Assembly: GCA_036226585.1 (NCBI GenBank)
Contig: CP108997.1
Coordinates: 5,518,001 to 5,582,000 of the forward strand
DNA from: Streptomyces sp. NBC_00708
GTDB lineage: Bacteria; Actinomycetota; Actinomycetes; Streptomycetales; Streptomycetaceae
Length of the DNA: 64,000 nucleotides
Direction of reading: 5' to 3'
Every line of letters begins with the position of its first letter. The first letter of the stretch is position 1. This document shows positions 10,529-18,843 of this stretch, one piece after another. Both the position numbers and the translations under genes were made by a program. The notes beneath the pieces are model-generated. The model ran no database searches and had not been told where the DNA came from. It was given only the letters and a program-made list of their open reading frames with translations.

Positions 10529-11206
10529 ATGAACAACTCCGTAGGAAACTCCGCCCGACTGCTCTGGGCCGGACTGCGCGCCCTGCTCGTCCTCACCCTG
10601 GTCTGCGGCGTCATCTACCCGCTCGCCGTGACCGGCATCGCCCAGGGACTGATGCCCGGCCACGCCAACGGCTCCGCGATCACCTCCCACGGCAAGGTCG
10701 TCGGCTCCGAACTCATCGGCCAGCGCTACGACCTCCCCCTCAAGAAGGGCCAGGGCACCCCGGCCCCCGACCTCAAGTGGTTCCAGCCCCGCCCCTCCAA
10801 CGGCCTCGGCACCAACAGCGTCAACACCCAGTACTCCCTGATCCTCTCCGGCGCGACCAACCGCTCCGGCGACAACAAGGAACTCATCGACTGGGTCACC
10901 GCCGCCAAGGCCGACGTCGTCAAGGACAACTCCGTCCCCGGCCACCCCGTCAGCCCCTCCCAGGTCCCCGCCGACGCCGTCACCTCCTCCGGGTCCGGCC
11001 TCGACCCCGACATCTCCCCGGCCTACGCCGACCTCCAGGTCAACCGCGTCGCCGCACGCAACCACCTCGACGCCGCCCAGGTCCAGAAGCTCGTCGACCG
11101 GCACACCGACGGCCGCATCCTCGGCTTCGTCGGCGAACCCCGCGTCAACGTCCTCCAGCTCAACATCGCGCTCAAGGACCTCGTCCACGAGGCCGGAACG
11201 CGCTGA
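10529..11206 (+). CDS. kdpC: K+-transporting ATPase subunit C
   Basis: A 225-residue KdpC with one N-terminal membrane helix (RALLVLTLVCGVIYPLAVTG), then a periplasmic-side domain with the family motifs SELIGQ, FQPRPS, SGATN and VPADAVTSSGSGLDPDIS. KdpC stabilises the complex and increases apparent ATP affinity. The start is 6 bases after kdpB. A hairpin beginning 9 bases after the stop ends the operon. Confidence 0.96.
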   Translation: MNNSVGNSARLLWAGLRALLVLTLVCGVIYPLAVTGIAQGLMPGHANGSAITSHGKVVGSELIGQRYDLPLKKGQGTPAPDLKWFQPRPSNGLGTNSVNTQYSLILSGATNRSGDNKELIDWVTAAKADVVKDNSVPGHPVSPSQVPADAVTSSGSGLDPDISPAYADLQVNRVAARNHLDAAQVQKLVDRHTDGRILGFVGEPRVNVLQLNIALKDLVHEAGTR

Positions 11207-11214
11207 ACACCCCG

Positions 11215-11253
11215 AATGCCCGGGTCCGGCCGCTACGGCCCGACCCGGGCATT
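11215..11253 (+). terminator. kdpFABC operon terminator
   Basis: A 17-base stem (arms about 11215-11231 and 11237-11253, one mismatch) around a 5-base loop, starting 9 bases after the kdpC stop. There is no clear U-run. Confidence 0.75.
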
Positions 11254-11314
11254 GCCCGACCCCGTGCCGCATGCACATACTGGCGGCCGACAGGACCGAC
11301 ACACGGGGAGCGAC

Positions 11315-12049
11315 ATGACCGAGAGCACTGCCGCCACGGGCACCGGCAGAGAGGGCGGCACGACCGTCGCCGAACGGCCGATGGTCCGGATCGAGGACCT
11401 GCACCGCTCCTACGGCTCCGGGGCAGGCGCCGTGCACGCGCTGCGTGGCGTGTCCTTCGAGGTGCCGCGCGGTGAGCTCGTCGCGCTCAAGGGGCGTTCC
11501 GGCTCCGGCAAGACGACCCTCCTCAACCTGGTCGGCGGCCTCGACACCCCCGACAGCGGCCGGATCACCGTCGACGGCACCGACCTCTCCTCGCTCAGTG
11601 AGAACGGGCTCCTGGAACTGCGCCGGGACCGCGTCGGCTTCATCTTCCAGTCGTTCGGCCTGCTCCCCATCCTGACGGCCGCGGAGAACGTCGGCGTCCC
11701 CCTGCGGCTGCGCAAGGCCGACCCGCGCGAGCGCGAGGAGCGCGTATCGCTGATGCTCTCCCTCGTCGGCCTCGCCGACCACGCCGCCCAGCGCCCCGGC
11801 GAGCTCTCCGGCGGCCAGCAGCAGCGCGTGGCGATCGCCCGCGCGCTCGCCAACCGGCCGGCCCTGCTGATCGCCGACGAGCCCACCGGACAGCTCGACG
11901 CGGAGACCGGCCTCGCGGTGATGGAACTGCTGCGCGCCGTCGTCCACAGCGAAGGCGTCACCGCGCTCGTCGCCACCCACGACGCCCAGCTGCTCGGCCT
12001 CGCCGACCGCGTCCTGGAGCTGAGCGACGGGCACATCATCGAGCACTGA
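11315..12049 (+). CDS. ABC transporter ATP-binding protein, MacB/LolD type
   Basis: A 244-residue ATPase with Walker A GRSGSGKTT, Q-loop FIFQSFGLLP, signature LSGGQQQRVAIARAL, Walker B LLIADEPTGQLD and H-loop VATHD. The sequence fits the MacB/LolD/FtsE group, which normally pairs with FtsX-like permeases. No permease is adjacent: kdpC lies upstream and a riboswitch-controlled metabolic gene downstream. It is therefore an orphan ATPase here, or it partners with a permease encoded elsewhere. GGGGAG precedes ATG 11315. The transported substrate is unknown. Confidence 0.9.
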   Translation: MTESTAATGTGREGGTTVAERPMVRIEDLHRSYGSGAGAVHALRGVSFEVPRGELVALKGRSGSGKTTLLNLVGGLDTPDSGRITVDGTDLSSLSENGLLELRRDRVGFIFQSFGLLPILTAAENVGVPLRLRKADPREREERVSLMLSLVGLADHAAQRPGELSGGQQQRVAIARALANRPALLIADEPTGQLDAETGLAVMELLRAVVHSEGVTALVATHDAQLLGLADRVLELSDGHIIEH

Positions 12050-12057
12050 CAGGGGAG

Positions 12058-12087
12058 TTGGCGGTGCTGCGCCGGGTTCCCTAGAAT
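12058..12087 (+). promoter_or_regulatory. Sigma70-like promoter of riboswitch transcript
   Basis: TTGGCG (12058-12063) and TAGAAT (12082-12087) are separated by 18 bases. The predicted transcription start near 12093-12095 falls exactly at the 5' edge of the ZTP riboswitch, which supports both calls. Confidence 0.6.
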
Positions 12088-12092
12088 CGCCG

Positions 12093-12172
12093 CGTCGTGA
12101 CTGGCGAAGGTGGATCACCACCGGGGAGCGACCCTCCACGGAGGAGCCGCCGACCGCCTGGGCGCTCCGTCG
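12093..12172 (+). promoter_or_regulatory. ZTP (pfl) riboswitch
   Basis: The leader carries the recognisable pfl core: GTGACTGGCG at 12097-12106, a hairpin with GGTGG and CCACC, the invariant ACCACCGGGGAGC (about 12117-12129), and the pseudoknotted 3' element CCGCCTGGGC (about 12155-12164). ZTP riboswitches sense the phosphorylated AICAR derivatives ZMP and ZTP and control folate-dependent one-carbon and purine genes. The following gene is an AICAR transformylase, which consumes ZMP, so sensor and target match. No obvious terminator hairpin lies between the aptamer and the AGGAG at 12185, so control may act on translation (inference). Confidence 0.83.
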
Positions 12173-12195
12173 GCCCGTCCGACCAGGAGTGCCCT

Positions 12196-13353
12196 GTGCG
12201 CATGCGTTACGGAATGAATCCCCAGCAGACCGCCGCCGAAGCCACTCCCGTACATCCGGGGCGTCCGCCGCTGAAGGTGCTGGGCGGCATCCCGTCCTAC
12301 ATCAACTGGCTGGACGCCCTGAACGCCTGGCAGCTCGTCCGCGAGGCGGCCGCCGTACTCGGTGTGCCGGCCGCGACCTCGTTCAAGCACGTCTCGCCCG
12401 CCGGGGCGGCACTCGCCGGTCCGGTGGACGAGGCCGTCGCACGCCTCCAAGGCGTCGATCCCGCCACCGTCGGACCGCTGACCAGTGCCTATCTGCGGGC
12501 CCGGGACGGCGACCCCAAGTCGTCGTACGGGGACTTCGCCGCGGTCTCGCACGAGGTCGACGCCGAACTGGCCGAGCTGCTCGGCCGGGTCGTCTGCGAC
12601 GGGATCGTCGCGCCCGGGTACGCGCCGGGCGTGGCCGGCACACTGAGCCGGAAGAAGAACGGCACCTTCCTCGTCATGGAGGCCGACCCGGACTTCACCG
12701 CCCCTGCCGCCGAGTCCCGTGAGGTCTTCGGCCTCCGGCTGTCCCAGGAGCGCGACCCCGTACCCGTGTCGGACGAGGTGATCGCGGATGTCGTGTCCGG
12801 CGAGCTGCCGGCCGCCTCCCGCCGGGACCTGCTGCTCGGGCTCGTGGTGCTGCGCCGCACCCAGTCCAACGCGGTGTGCTACCTCAAGGACGGCATGGCC
12901 CTCGGAATCGGCGCGGGTCAGCAGTCCCGGGTGGACTGCACCCGGCTGGCCGGAGCCAAGACGGACACCTGGTGGCTCCGCAGGCATCCGCTGGTGCGCG
13001 ATCTCGCCTTCCGCACGGGCATCCGCCGCCAGGAACGGATCAACTGGCAGATCCGGCTCGTCGAGGGAGACCTGACGGCCGACGAGCTGGACCGCTGCCG
13101 GGACGCACTCGGCAGTGAACCGCCCGAGCTGGATGCGGCGCTGCGCACCGAATGGCTCGGCCGGCTCACGGGGGTCTCCTTCGTGTCGGACGGCTCGCTG
13201 CCCTTCCGGGACAACGTCGACCACGCCCGGCGCCACGGAGTGACGTGCATCGCGGAGCCCGGCGGCTCCATCCGGTCCGACGAGGTCGCAGAGGCCTGCC
13301 GCGCCCACGGGATCGCCCTGGCGCGCACCGGCCTGCGGCTCTTCCACCACTGA
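12196..13353 (+). CDS. Stand-alone AICAR formyltransferase (PurH C-terminal-domain-like)
   Basis: Catalyses formyl transfer from 10-formyltetrahydrofolate to AICAR (ZMP), the penultimate step of purine synthesis. The 385 residues include the active-site Lys-His pair in TSFKHVSPAGAA and the QSNAVCYLKDGMALGIGAGQQ segment. The N-terminal IMP cyclohydrolase domain of normal bifunctional PurH is absent, so the product must be cyclised by another protein. AGGAG at 12185-12189 lies 6 bases before GTG 12196. The open frame extending to 12097 is riboswitch sequence, not protein. It is probably a paralogue of a bifunctional PurH elsewhere. Confidence 0.88.
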   Translation: MRMRYGMNPQQTAAEATPVHPGRPPLKVLGGIPSYINWLDALNAWQLVREAAAVLGVPAATSFKHVSPAGAALAGPVDEAVARLQGVDPATVGPLTSAYLRARDGDPKSSYGDFAAVSHEVDAELAELLGRVVCDGIVAPGYAPGVAGTLSRKKNGTFLVMEADPDFTAPAAESREVFGLRLSQERDPVPVSDEVIADVVSGELPAASRRDLLLGLVVLRRTQSNAVCYLKDGMALGIGAGQQSRVDCTRLAGAKTDTWWLRRHPLVRDLAFRTGIRRQERINWQIRLVEGDLTADELDRCRDALGSEPPELDAALRTEWLGRLTGVSFVSDGSLPFRDNVDHARRHGVTCIAEPGGSIRSDEVAEACRAHGIALARTGLRLFHH

Positions 13354-13369
13354 CGACGGCCCCGCCCGC

Positions 13370-13393
13370 CCCGGCCGGAGCACCCCGGCCGGG
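13370..13393 (+). terminator. Hairpin after AICAR transformylase gene
   Basis: Perfect 9-base GC stem (CCCGGCCGG/CCGGCCGGG, loop of 6) followed by CTTCTCC, 17 bases after the stop. It probably separates this transcript from kdpD. Confidence 0.6.
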
Positions 13394-13550
13394 CTTCTCC
13401 CCGGAGGCATCAGAGTTACGTCAATACGGACCGCAGCCGCACCCCCCGCCCGATATGCCGGAAATTCACGAGGTAGTTTCGACAGTGGCTGCCGCATCGG
13501 CCGCCACCGGTTTCCGTGAGAAGATCCGGTTTCAGGAAGACAATGGGGCC

Positions 13551-16094
13551 ATGGCGCGCGGCAAACTTCGGATCTACCTCGGTGCGGCACCCGGCGTCGG
13601 CAAGACGTACGCGATGCTCTCCGAGGCGCACCGGCGCGTCGAACGGGGCACCGACTGCGTCATCGGCTTCGTCGAGCACCACGACCGCCCGCGCACCGAG
13701 ACCATGCTGCACGGCCTCGAAGTGGTCCCGCGCCGCGAGATCGAGCACCGCGGGGCCGTCTTCACCGAGATGGACATCGACGCCGTCCTGGAGCGGGCCC
13801 CGGCCGTCGCCCTGGTCGACGAGCTGGCCCACACCAACGTGCCCGGCTCCCGCAACGCCAAGCGCTGGCAGGACGTCGAGGAGCTCCTCCAGGCCGGCAT
13901 CGACGTCGTCTCCACCGTCAACATCCAGCACCTGGAGTCCCTCGGTGACGTCGTCGAGTCCATAACCGGCGTACGCCAGCGCGAGACCGTGCCCGACGAG
14001 GTCGTCCGCCGGGCCGACCAGCTCGAACTGGTCGACATGTCGCCCCAGGCCCTGCGCCGCCGCATGGCCCACGGCAACATCTACAAGCCGGACCGGATCG
14101 ACGCCTCGCTCTCCAACTACTTCCGCCCCGGCAACCTCACCGCCCTGCGCGAACTGGCCCTCCTCTGGGTCGCCGACCGGGTCGACGAATACCTCCAGCA
14201 GTACCGGGGCGAGCACAACATCCGCACCACCTGGCAGGCCCGCGAGCGCATCGTCGTCGGCCTCACCGGAGGCCCCGAGGGCCGCACGCTCATCCGCCGC
14301 GCCGCCCGGATGGCGGCCAAGGGCTCGGGCAGCGAGATCCTCGCCGTCTACATCGCCCGCAGCGACGGACTGACCTCGGCCTCGCCCAAGGAGCTGGCCG
14401 TCCAGCGCACCCTCGTCGAGGACCTGGGCGGCACCTTCCACCACGTCATCGGTGACGACATACCCTCGGCGCTGCTGGAGTTCGCCCGGGGCGTCAACGC
14501 CACGCAGATCGTCCTCGGCTCCAGCCGCCGCAAGACCTGGCAGTACATCTACGGACCCGGCGTCGGCGCCACCGTCGCCCGTGAGTCCGGCACCGACCTC
14601 GATGTCCACATCGTCACCCACGACGAGGTCGCCAAGGGCCGGGGGCTGCCCATAGCGCGCGGCGCCCGCCTCGGCCGGGCCCGCATCATCTGGGGCTGGG
14701 CGGTCGGCGTCGGCGGGCCCGTCCTCCTCGCCGTGCTCCTCAAGTCCCTGGAGTCGGGTCCCGGGCTCGCCAACGACGTCCTGCTCTTCCTCTTCATGAC
14801 CGTCGCCGCCGCCCTGGTCGGCGGACTGCTGCCCGCCCTCGCCGCTGCCGCCGCGGGCTCCCTGCTCCTGAACTACTGGTTCACCCCGCCCACCCACACC
14901 CTGACCGTCCAGGACCCGGAGAACCTGGTCGCCATCGTGATCTTCTTCGCGGTGGCGGTCGCGGTGGCCTCCGTGGTCGACCTCGCCGCCCGCCGCACCC
15001 ACCAGGCCGCCCGGCTGCGCGCGGAGTCCGAGATCCTGTCCTTCCTGGCCGGCAGCGTGCTGCGCGGTGAGACCACGCTCGACGCGCTCCTGGACCGGGT
15101 CCGGGAGACCTTCGGCATGGGCTCCGTCGCCCTGCTGGAGCGGCGCAGTGACGTCGACCCCTGGACGTGCGCCGGCAGCGTCGGCCCGGCCCCGGCCGCC
15201 CGGCCCGAGGACGCCGACGTGGACATGCCCGTCGGCGACCACATGGCCCTGGCCCTGTCCGGCCGGGTGCTGCCCGCCGAGGACCGCCGGGTGCTCGGCG
15301 CGTTCGCCGCCCAGGCCGCCGTCGTCCTGGACCGCCAGCGCCTGGTCGACGAGGCCGAGGAGGCCCGCAGACTCGCCGAGGGCAACCGCATCAGGACCGC
15401 GCTCCTGGCCGCCGTCAGCCACGACCTGCGCACCCCGCTCGCCGCGATCAAGGCCGCCGTCTCCTCCCTGCGCTCCGACGACGTCGCCTGGTCCGACGAC
15501 GACGAGGCGGAACTCCTCGCAGGCATCGAGGCCGGCGCCGACCGCCTCGACCACCTCGTCGGCAACCTCCTGGACATGTCCCGCCTCCAGACCGGCACCG
15601 TGACCCCGCTGATCCGGGAGATCGACCTCGACGAGGTGGTGCCCATGGCTCTGGGCGGCGTCCCCGAGGACAGCGTCGACCTGGACATCCCCGAGACGCT
15701 GCCCATGGTCGCCGTCGACCCCGGACTCCTGGAGCGGGCCGTCGCCAACATCGTGGAGAACGCCGTCAAGTACAGCCCCGACGGCGACCGCGTCACCGTC
15801 GCGGCCAGCGCGCTCGGCGCCCGCGTCGAACTCAGGGTCACCGACCGCGGCCGGGGCGTCCCCGACGAGGGCAAGGAGCGCATCTTCGAGCCGTTCCAGC
15901 GCTACGGCGACGCCCCGCGCGGCGCCGGAGTCGGCCTCGGTCTCGCGGTGGCCCGCGGATTCGCCGAGTCCATGGGCGGCACGCTCGACGCCGAGGACAC
16001 CCCCGGCGGCGGCCTCACCATGGTCCTCACCCTCAAGGCGGCACCGGGCCACGCCCCGGCCGCCCCCGGCCTGCCCGCGCGGGTCACCTCATGA
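13551..16094 (+). CDS. kdpD: K+ sensor histidine kinase KdpD
   Basis: An 847-residue KdpD with the expected layout: N-terminal KdpD domain (1-210) with Walker A GAAPGVGKTYAML and LVDELAHTNVPGSRNAKRWQD; a universal-stress-protein-like domain (about 225-350); four closely spaced membrane helices (about 375-480); a GAF-like region; HisKA with phospho-acceptor His in AAVSHDLRTPLAAIK; and an ATPase domain with NIVENAVKYSPDG and GVGLGLAVARG. It senses K+ and turgor and controls kdpFABC through KdpE. In other bacteria the USP domain binds c-di-AMP. ATG 13551 matches the family start MARGKLRIYLG; earlier in-frame codons lie in the preceding gene. Confidence 0.96.
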   Translation: MARGKLRIYLGAAPGVGKTYAMLSEAHRRVERGTDCVIGFVEHHDRPRTETMLHGLEVVPRREIEHRGAVFTEMDIDAVLERAPAVALVDELAHTNVPGSRNAKRWQDVEELLQAGIDVVSTVNIQHLESLGDVVESITGVRQRETVPDEVVRRADQLELVDMSPQALRRRMAHGNIYKPDRIDASLSNYFRPGNLTALRELALLWVADRVDEYLQQYRGEHNIRTTWQARERIVVGLTGGPEGRTLIRRAARMAAKGSGSEILAVYIARSDGLTSASPKELAVQRTLVEDLGGTFHHVIGDDIPSALLEFARGVNATQIVLGSSRRKTWQYIYGPGVGATVARESGTDLDVHIVTHDEVAKGRGLPIARGARLGRARIIWGWAVGVGGPVLLAVLLKSLESGPGLANDVLLFLFMTVAAALVGGLLPALAAAAAGSLLLNYWFTPPTHTLTVQDPENLVAIVIFFAVAVAVASVVDLAARRTHQAARLRAESEILSFLAGSVLRGETTLDALLDRVRETFGMGSVALLERRSDVDPWTCAGSVGPAPAARPEDADVDMPVGDHMALALSGRVLPAEDRRVLGAFAAQAAVVLDRQRLVDEAEEARRLAEGNRIRTALLAAVSHDLRTPLAAIKAAVSSLRSDDVAWSDDDEAELLAGIEAGADRLDHLVGNLLDMSRLQTGTVTPLIREIDLDEVVPMALGGVPEDSVDLDIPETLPMVAVDPGLLERAVANIVENAVKYSPDGDRVTVAASALGARVELRVTDRGRGVPDEGKERIFEPFQRYGDAPRGAGVGLGLAVARGFAESMGGTLDAEDTPGGGLTMVLTLKAAPGHAPAAPGLPARVTS

Positions 16095-16147
16095 CACGCG
16101 AAGACCTCCCCGCGACGACGTACACCCAGCAGAAAGGCAGGACCGCG

Positions 16148-16840
16148 ATGACCCGGGTGCTAGTGGTCGACGACGAGCCGCAGATCGTACGCGCCCTCGT
16201 GATCAACCTGAAGGCGCGCAAGTACGAGGTGGACGCCGCGCCCGACGGGGCCACCGCCCTCCAGCTCGCCGCCGCCCGCCACCCCGACGTCGTCGTCCTC
16301 GACCTCGGGCTGCCCGACATGGACGGCGTCGACGTGATCAGGGGCCTGCGCGGCTGGACCCGGGTGCCGATCCTGGTGCTCTCGGCCCGCCACACCTCCG
16401 ACGAGAAGGTCGAGGCGCTGGACGCGGGGGCCGACGACTACGTGACCAAGCCGTTCGGCATGGACGAGCTGCTGGCCAGGCTGCGGGCCGCCGTCCGGCG
16501 CGCCGAGCCGGTCGGCCAGGACGGGGGCGACCAAGCCGTCATCGTGGAGACCGAGGGCTTCACCGTCGACCTCGCCGCCAAGAAGGTCCACCGCGAGGGC
16601 AAGGACGTACGGCTCACGCCCACCGAGTGGCACCTGCTGGAGGTCCTCGTCCGCAACGGCGGCCGGCTCGTCAGCCAGCGCCAGCTGCTCCAGGAGGTCT
16701 GGGGGCCCTCGTACGGCACCGAGACGAACTACCTGCGCGTCTACATGGCCCAGCTGAGGCGCAAGCTGGAGGCCGACCCCTCCCACCCCCGCCACTTCGT
16801 CACCGAACCCGGCATGGGTTACCGCTTCGAGCGCGCCTGA
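16148..16840 (+). CDS. kdpE: Response regulator KdpE
   Basis: An OmpR-type regulator of 230 residues: receiver with phosphoacceptor D51 (VVVLDLGLPDMDG) and Lys in VTKPFGMDELLAR, then a winged-helix domain ending TEPGMGYRFERA. It is paired with KdpD to activate kdpFABC. I prefer ATG 16148, preceded by AAAGGCAGG and giving the normal family length. ATG 16091, which overlaps the kdpD stop as ATGA, would add 19 atypical residues. Confidence 0.95.
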   Translation: MTRVLVVDDEPQIVRALVINLKARKYEVDAAPDGATALQLAAARHPDVVVLDLGLPDMDGVDVIRGLRGWTRVPILVLSARHTSDEKVEALDAGADDYVTKPFGMDELLARLRAAVRRAEPVGQDGGDQAVIVETEGFTVDLAAKKVHREGKDVRLTPTEWHLLEVLVRNGGRLVSQRQLLQEVWGPSYGTETNYLRVYMAQLRRKLEADPSHPRHFVTEPGMGYRFERA

Positions 16841-16928
16841 AACCGGCTCGTCCGGCGTGTCCGCGTCCCCCGTCCGGGTGAGACGGTGGCCACCCGCGAC
16901 GACCTCACGGGACCGGTACCCTTCGGGT

Positions 16929-17345
16929 ATGAGTGCTGTTCCCCGATTCGAGAAGCCCCGCAAGGGCGAGCGGCCGTCCGGGCGCTTCCGGCGGATGCTC
17001 GACCGGCTTTCGAGCTCCCAGGAGGACCTGGAGTGCGAGGAGCTGGAGGAGGACTCGCAGGCTTCGGGGTGCACCCGGATCTCCGAATGCACCGACCGCC
17101 AGATCGTGAAGGTCACTGGTACCTTGCGGACGGTCACCCTGCGACCGCGCGCCGGAGTGCCCGCCCTGGAGGCGGAGCTCTTCGACGGCACCGCACCGCT
17201 CGACGTGGTCTGGCTCGGCCGCCGCTCCATCGTGGGCATAGAGCCGGGCCGCAAGCTCATCGCCTCCGGCCGGATCGCCATGAGCCACGGCCGCCGGGTG
17301 CTGTTCAACCCCAAATACGAACTCCGACCGCTCGGCAAGGAGTAG
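16929..17345 (+). CDS. OB-fold nucleic-acid-binding protein
   Basis: A 138-residue small OB-fold protein. An acidic N-terminal part contains SSSQEDLECEELEEDSQASG, then the OB core runs from VKVTGTLRTVTLRPR through FDGTAPLDVVWLGRRSIVGI to PGRKLIASGRIAMSHGRRVLF. In actinobacteria it sits directly upstream of the DUF3159 gene and the TrkA-type pair, as here; the intergap to the DUF3159 gene is 3 bases. Function is unknown, and single-stranded DNA or RNA binding is only implied by the fold. ATG 16929 fits homologues (MSAVPRFEKP). Confidence 0.82.
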   Translation: MSAVPRFEKPRKGERPSGRFRRMLDRLSSSQEDLECEELEEDSQASGCTRISECTDRQIVKVTGTLRTVTLRPRAGVPALEAELFDGTAPLDVVWLGRRSIVGIEPGRKLIASGRIAMSHGRRVLFNPKYELRPLGKE

Positions 17346-17348
17346 CCG

Positions 17349-18104
17349 GTGACGTCTCTCGACAAGCCGACGTCCGAAACGGACCGCACCACCGACCAGC
17401 AGGAGGCCGACAGCAGGGCGGTCACCGAGGCCGCTCTCTTCGAGGCCTTCGGCGGCGTGAGGGGCATGGTGGAGACGGTCCTGCCGGGCCTGCTCTTCGT
17501 CACGATCTTCACCATCGACAAGAACCTCACCCACTCGGCCGTCGCCGCCCTCGCGGTGTCGCTGGCCCTCGTGGCCGTCCGGCTGATCCGCAAGGACACC
17601 GTCAAGCACGCCTTCAGCGGCGTCTTCGGTGTGGCCTTCGGCGTGGTCTTCGCCAAGATGACCGGCAACGCCAAGGACTTCTACCTCCCGGGCATGCTCT
17701 ACACCCTCGGGCTCGCCCTGGCGTACCTGATCAGCACGGTCGCCGGCCTGCCGCTGATCGGCCTCATCCTGGGCCCGGTGTTCAAGGAGAACCTCTCCTG
17801 GCGCACCCGTAACCCCGGCCGCAAGAAGGCGTACGCCAAGGCCAGCTACGCCTGGGGACTGATCCTGCTCGCCAAGTGCGCGATCCTCTTCCCGCTGTAC
17901 TGGTGGGCCGACACCACCCAGTTCGGCTGGGTGCTGGTCGCCCTGAAGATCCCGCCCTTCCTGCTGGCGGTCTACCTGACCTGGGTCTTCCTCGCCAAGG
18001 CGCCGCCGCCCATCGACGTCTTCGCCGAGATGGAGGCCGAGGAAGAGGCCGAGAAGGCCCGCAAGGCGGCCGCCGCCGAAGCGGCCGGGGGCCAGGAGTT
18101 CTGA
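17349..18104 (+). CDS. DUF3159 membrane protein
   Basis: A 251-residue integral membrane protein of the actinobacterial DUF3159 family. About five or six helices are visible (LPGLLFVTIFTI, AVAALAVSLALVAV, FGVAFGVVF, LYTLGLALAYLIST, GLILLAKCAILFPLYWW, FLLAVYLTWVFLA), with a charged Ala/Glu-rich cytosolic tail. It starts at GTG 17349, 3 bases after the OB-fold gene. Its constant position beside the TrkA/CeoBC genes hints at a link to ion homeostasis, but no function is established. Confidence 0.85.
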   Translation: MTSLDKPTSETDRTTDQQEADSRAVTEAALFEAFGGVRGMVETVLPGLLFVTIFTIDKNLTHSAVAALAVSLALVAVRLIRKDTVKHAFSGVFGVAFGVVFAKMTGNAKDFYLPGMLYTLGLALAYLISTVAGLPLIGLILGPVFKENLSWRTRNPGRKKAYAKASYAWGLILLAKCAILFPLYWWADTTQFGWVLVALKIPPFLLAVYLTWVFLAKAPPPIDVFAEMEAEEEAEKARKAAAAEAAGGQEF

Positions 18105-18108
18105 GACG

Positions 18109-18157
18109 TACGAGAGAGGCCTGTCACCGCCACCGGCGGCAACAGGCCCCTCTCGTA
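18109..18157. terminator. Bidirectional terminator
   Basis: A 16-base stem with one mismatch (TACGAGAG...GGCCTGT against ACAGGCC...CTCTCGTA) and a 17-base loop, lying between the convergent DUF3159 and trkA genes. Its position suits termination from both sides. Confidence 0.8.
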
Positions 18158-18165
18158 TGTCCCGG

Positions 18166-18843
18166 CTACTTCTCCGGATCGCCCTGCCGCACCGACAGCA
18201 GGTCCTCCAGCTGCTCCTCGCGCGCCTGCGCGGCCACGAACAGCAGCTCGTCACCGGCCTCCAGACTCTCCTCCGGGCTCGGCGTCAGCACCCGCTGGCC
18301 CCGGATGATCGTCACCAGCGAGGTGTCCTCCGGCCAGGCGACCTCCCCGACCTGCGTACCCGCCAGCGCCGACTCCGGCGGCAGCGTCAGCTCGACCAGG
18401 TTCGCGTCGCCGTGGCTGAAGCGCAGCAGCCGGACCAGATCGCCGACGCTCACCGCCTCCTCCACCAGCGCCGACATCAGACGCGGCGTGGAGACCGCCA
18501 CATCGACGCCCCACGACTCGTTGAACAGCCACTCGTTCTTCGGGTTGTTCACCCGGGCGACGACCCGCGGCACGCCGTACTCGGTCTTCGCCAGCAGCGA
18601 GACGACCAGGTTCACCTTGTCGTCACCGGTCGCCGCGATCACGACGTTGCAGCGCTGCAGCGCCGCCTCGTCCAGCGACGTGATCTCACAGGCATCCGCC
18701 AGCAGCCACTCGGCCATCGGCACCCGCTCCACCGAAATGGCGGTCGGCGCCTTGTCGACGAGCAGCACCTCGTGCCCGTTCTCCAGCAGCTCGCCCGCGA
18801 TGGAACGCCCCACCGCACCGGCCCCGGCAATCGCGACACGCAT
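18166..18843 (-). CDS. TrkA-type K+ uptake regulatory protein (CeoC-like)
   Basis: A 225-residue RCK protein. The N-terminal Rossmann fold has MRVAIAGAGAVGRSIAGELL (GxGxxG nucleotide-binding motif) and KAPTAISVERV. The C-terminal RCK_C/TrkA_C domain (about 140-225) includes LVELTLPPESALAGTQVGEV. TrkA-type subunits bind NAD(H) or ATP, sometimes c-di-AMP, and gate K+ transporters. The start codon overlaps the stop of the second trkA-like gene. No TrkH/KtrB channel gene is nearby; the divergent KimA-like permease is the apparent partner. Confidence 0.9.
   Translation of the reverse strand: MRVAIAGAGAVGRSIAGELLENGHEVLLVDKAPTAISVERVPMAEWLLADACEITSLDEAALQRCNVVIAATGDDKVNLVVSLLAKTEYGVPRVVARVNNPKNEWLFNESWGVDVAVSTPRLMSALVEEAVSVGDLVRLLRFSHGDANLVELTLPPESALAGTQVGEVAWPEDTSLVTIIRGQRVLTPSPEESLEAGDELLFVAAQAREEQLEDLLSVRQGDPEK

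Noticed and set aside
12097..12195. N-terminal extension of the AICAR transformylase
   Set aside because: The bases are the ZTP aptamer; homology starts at the GTG at 12196, which has AGGAG.
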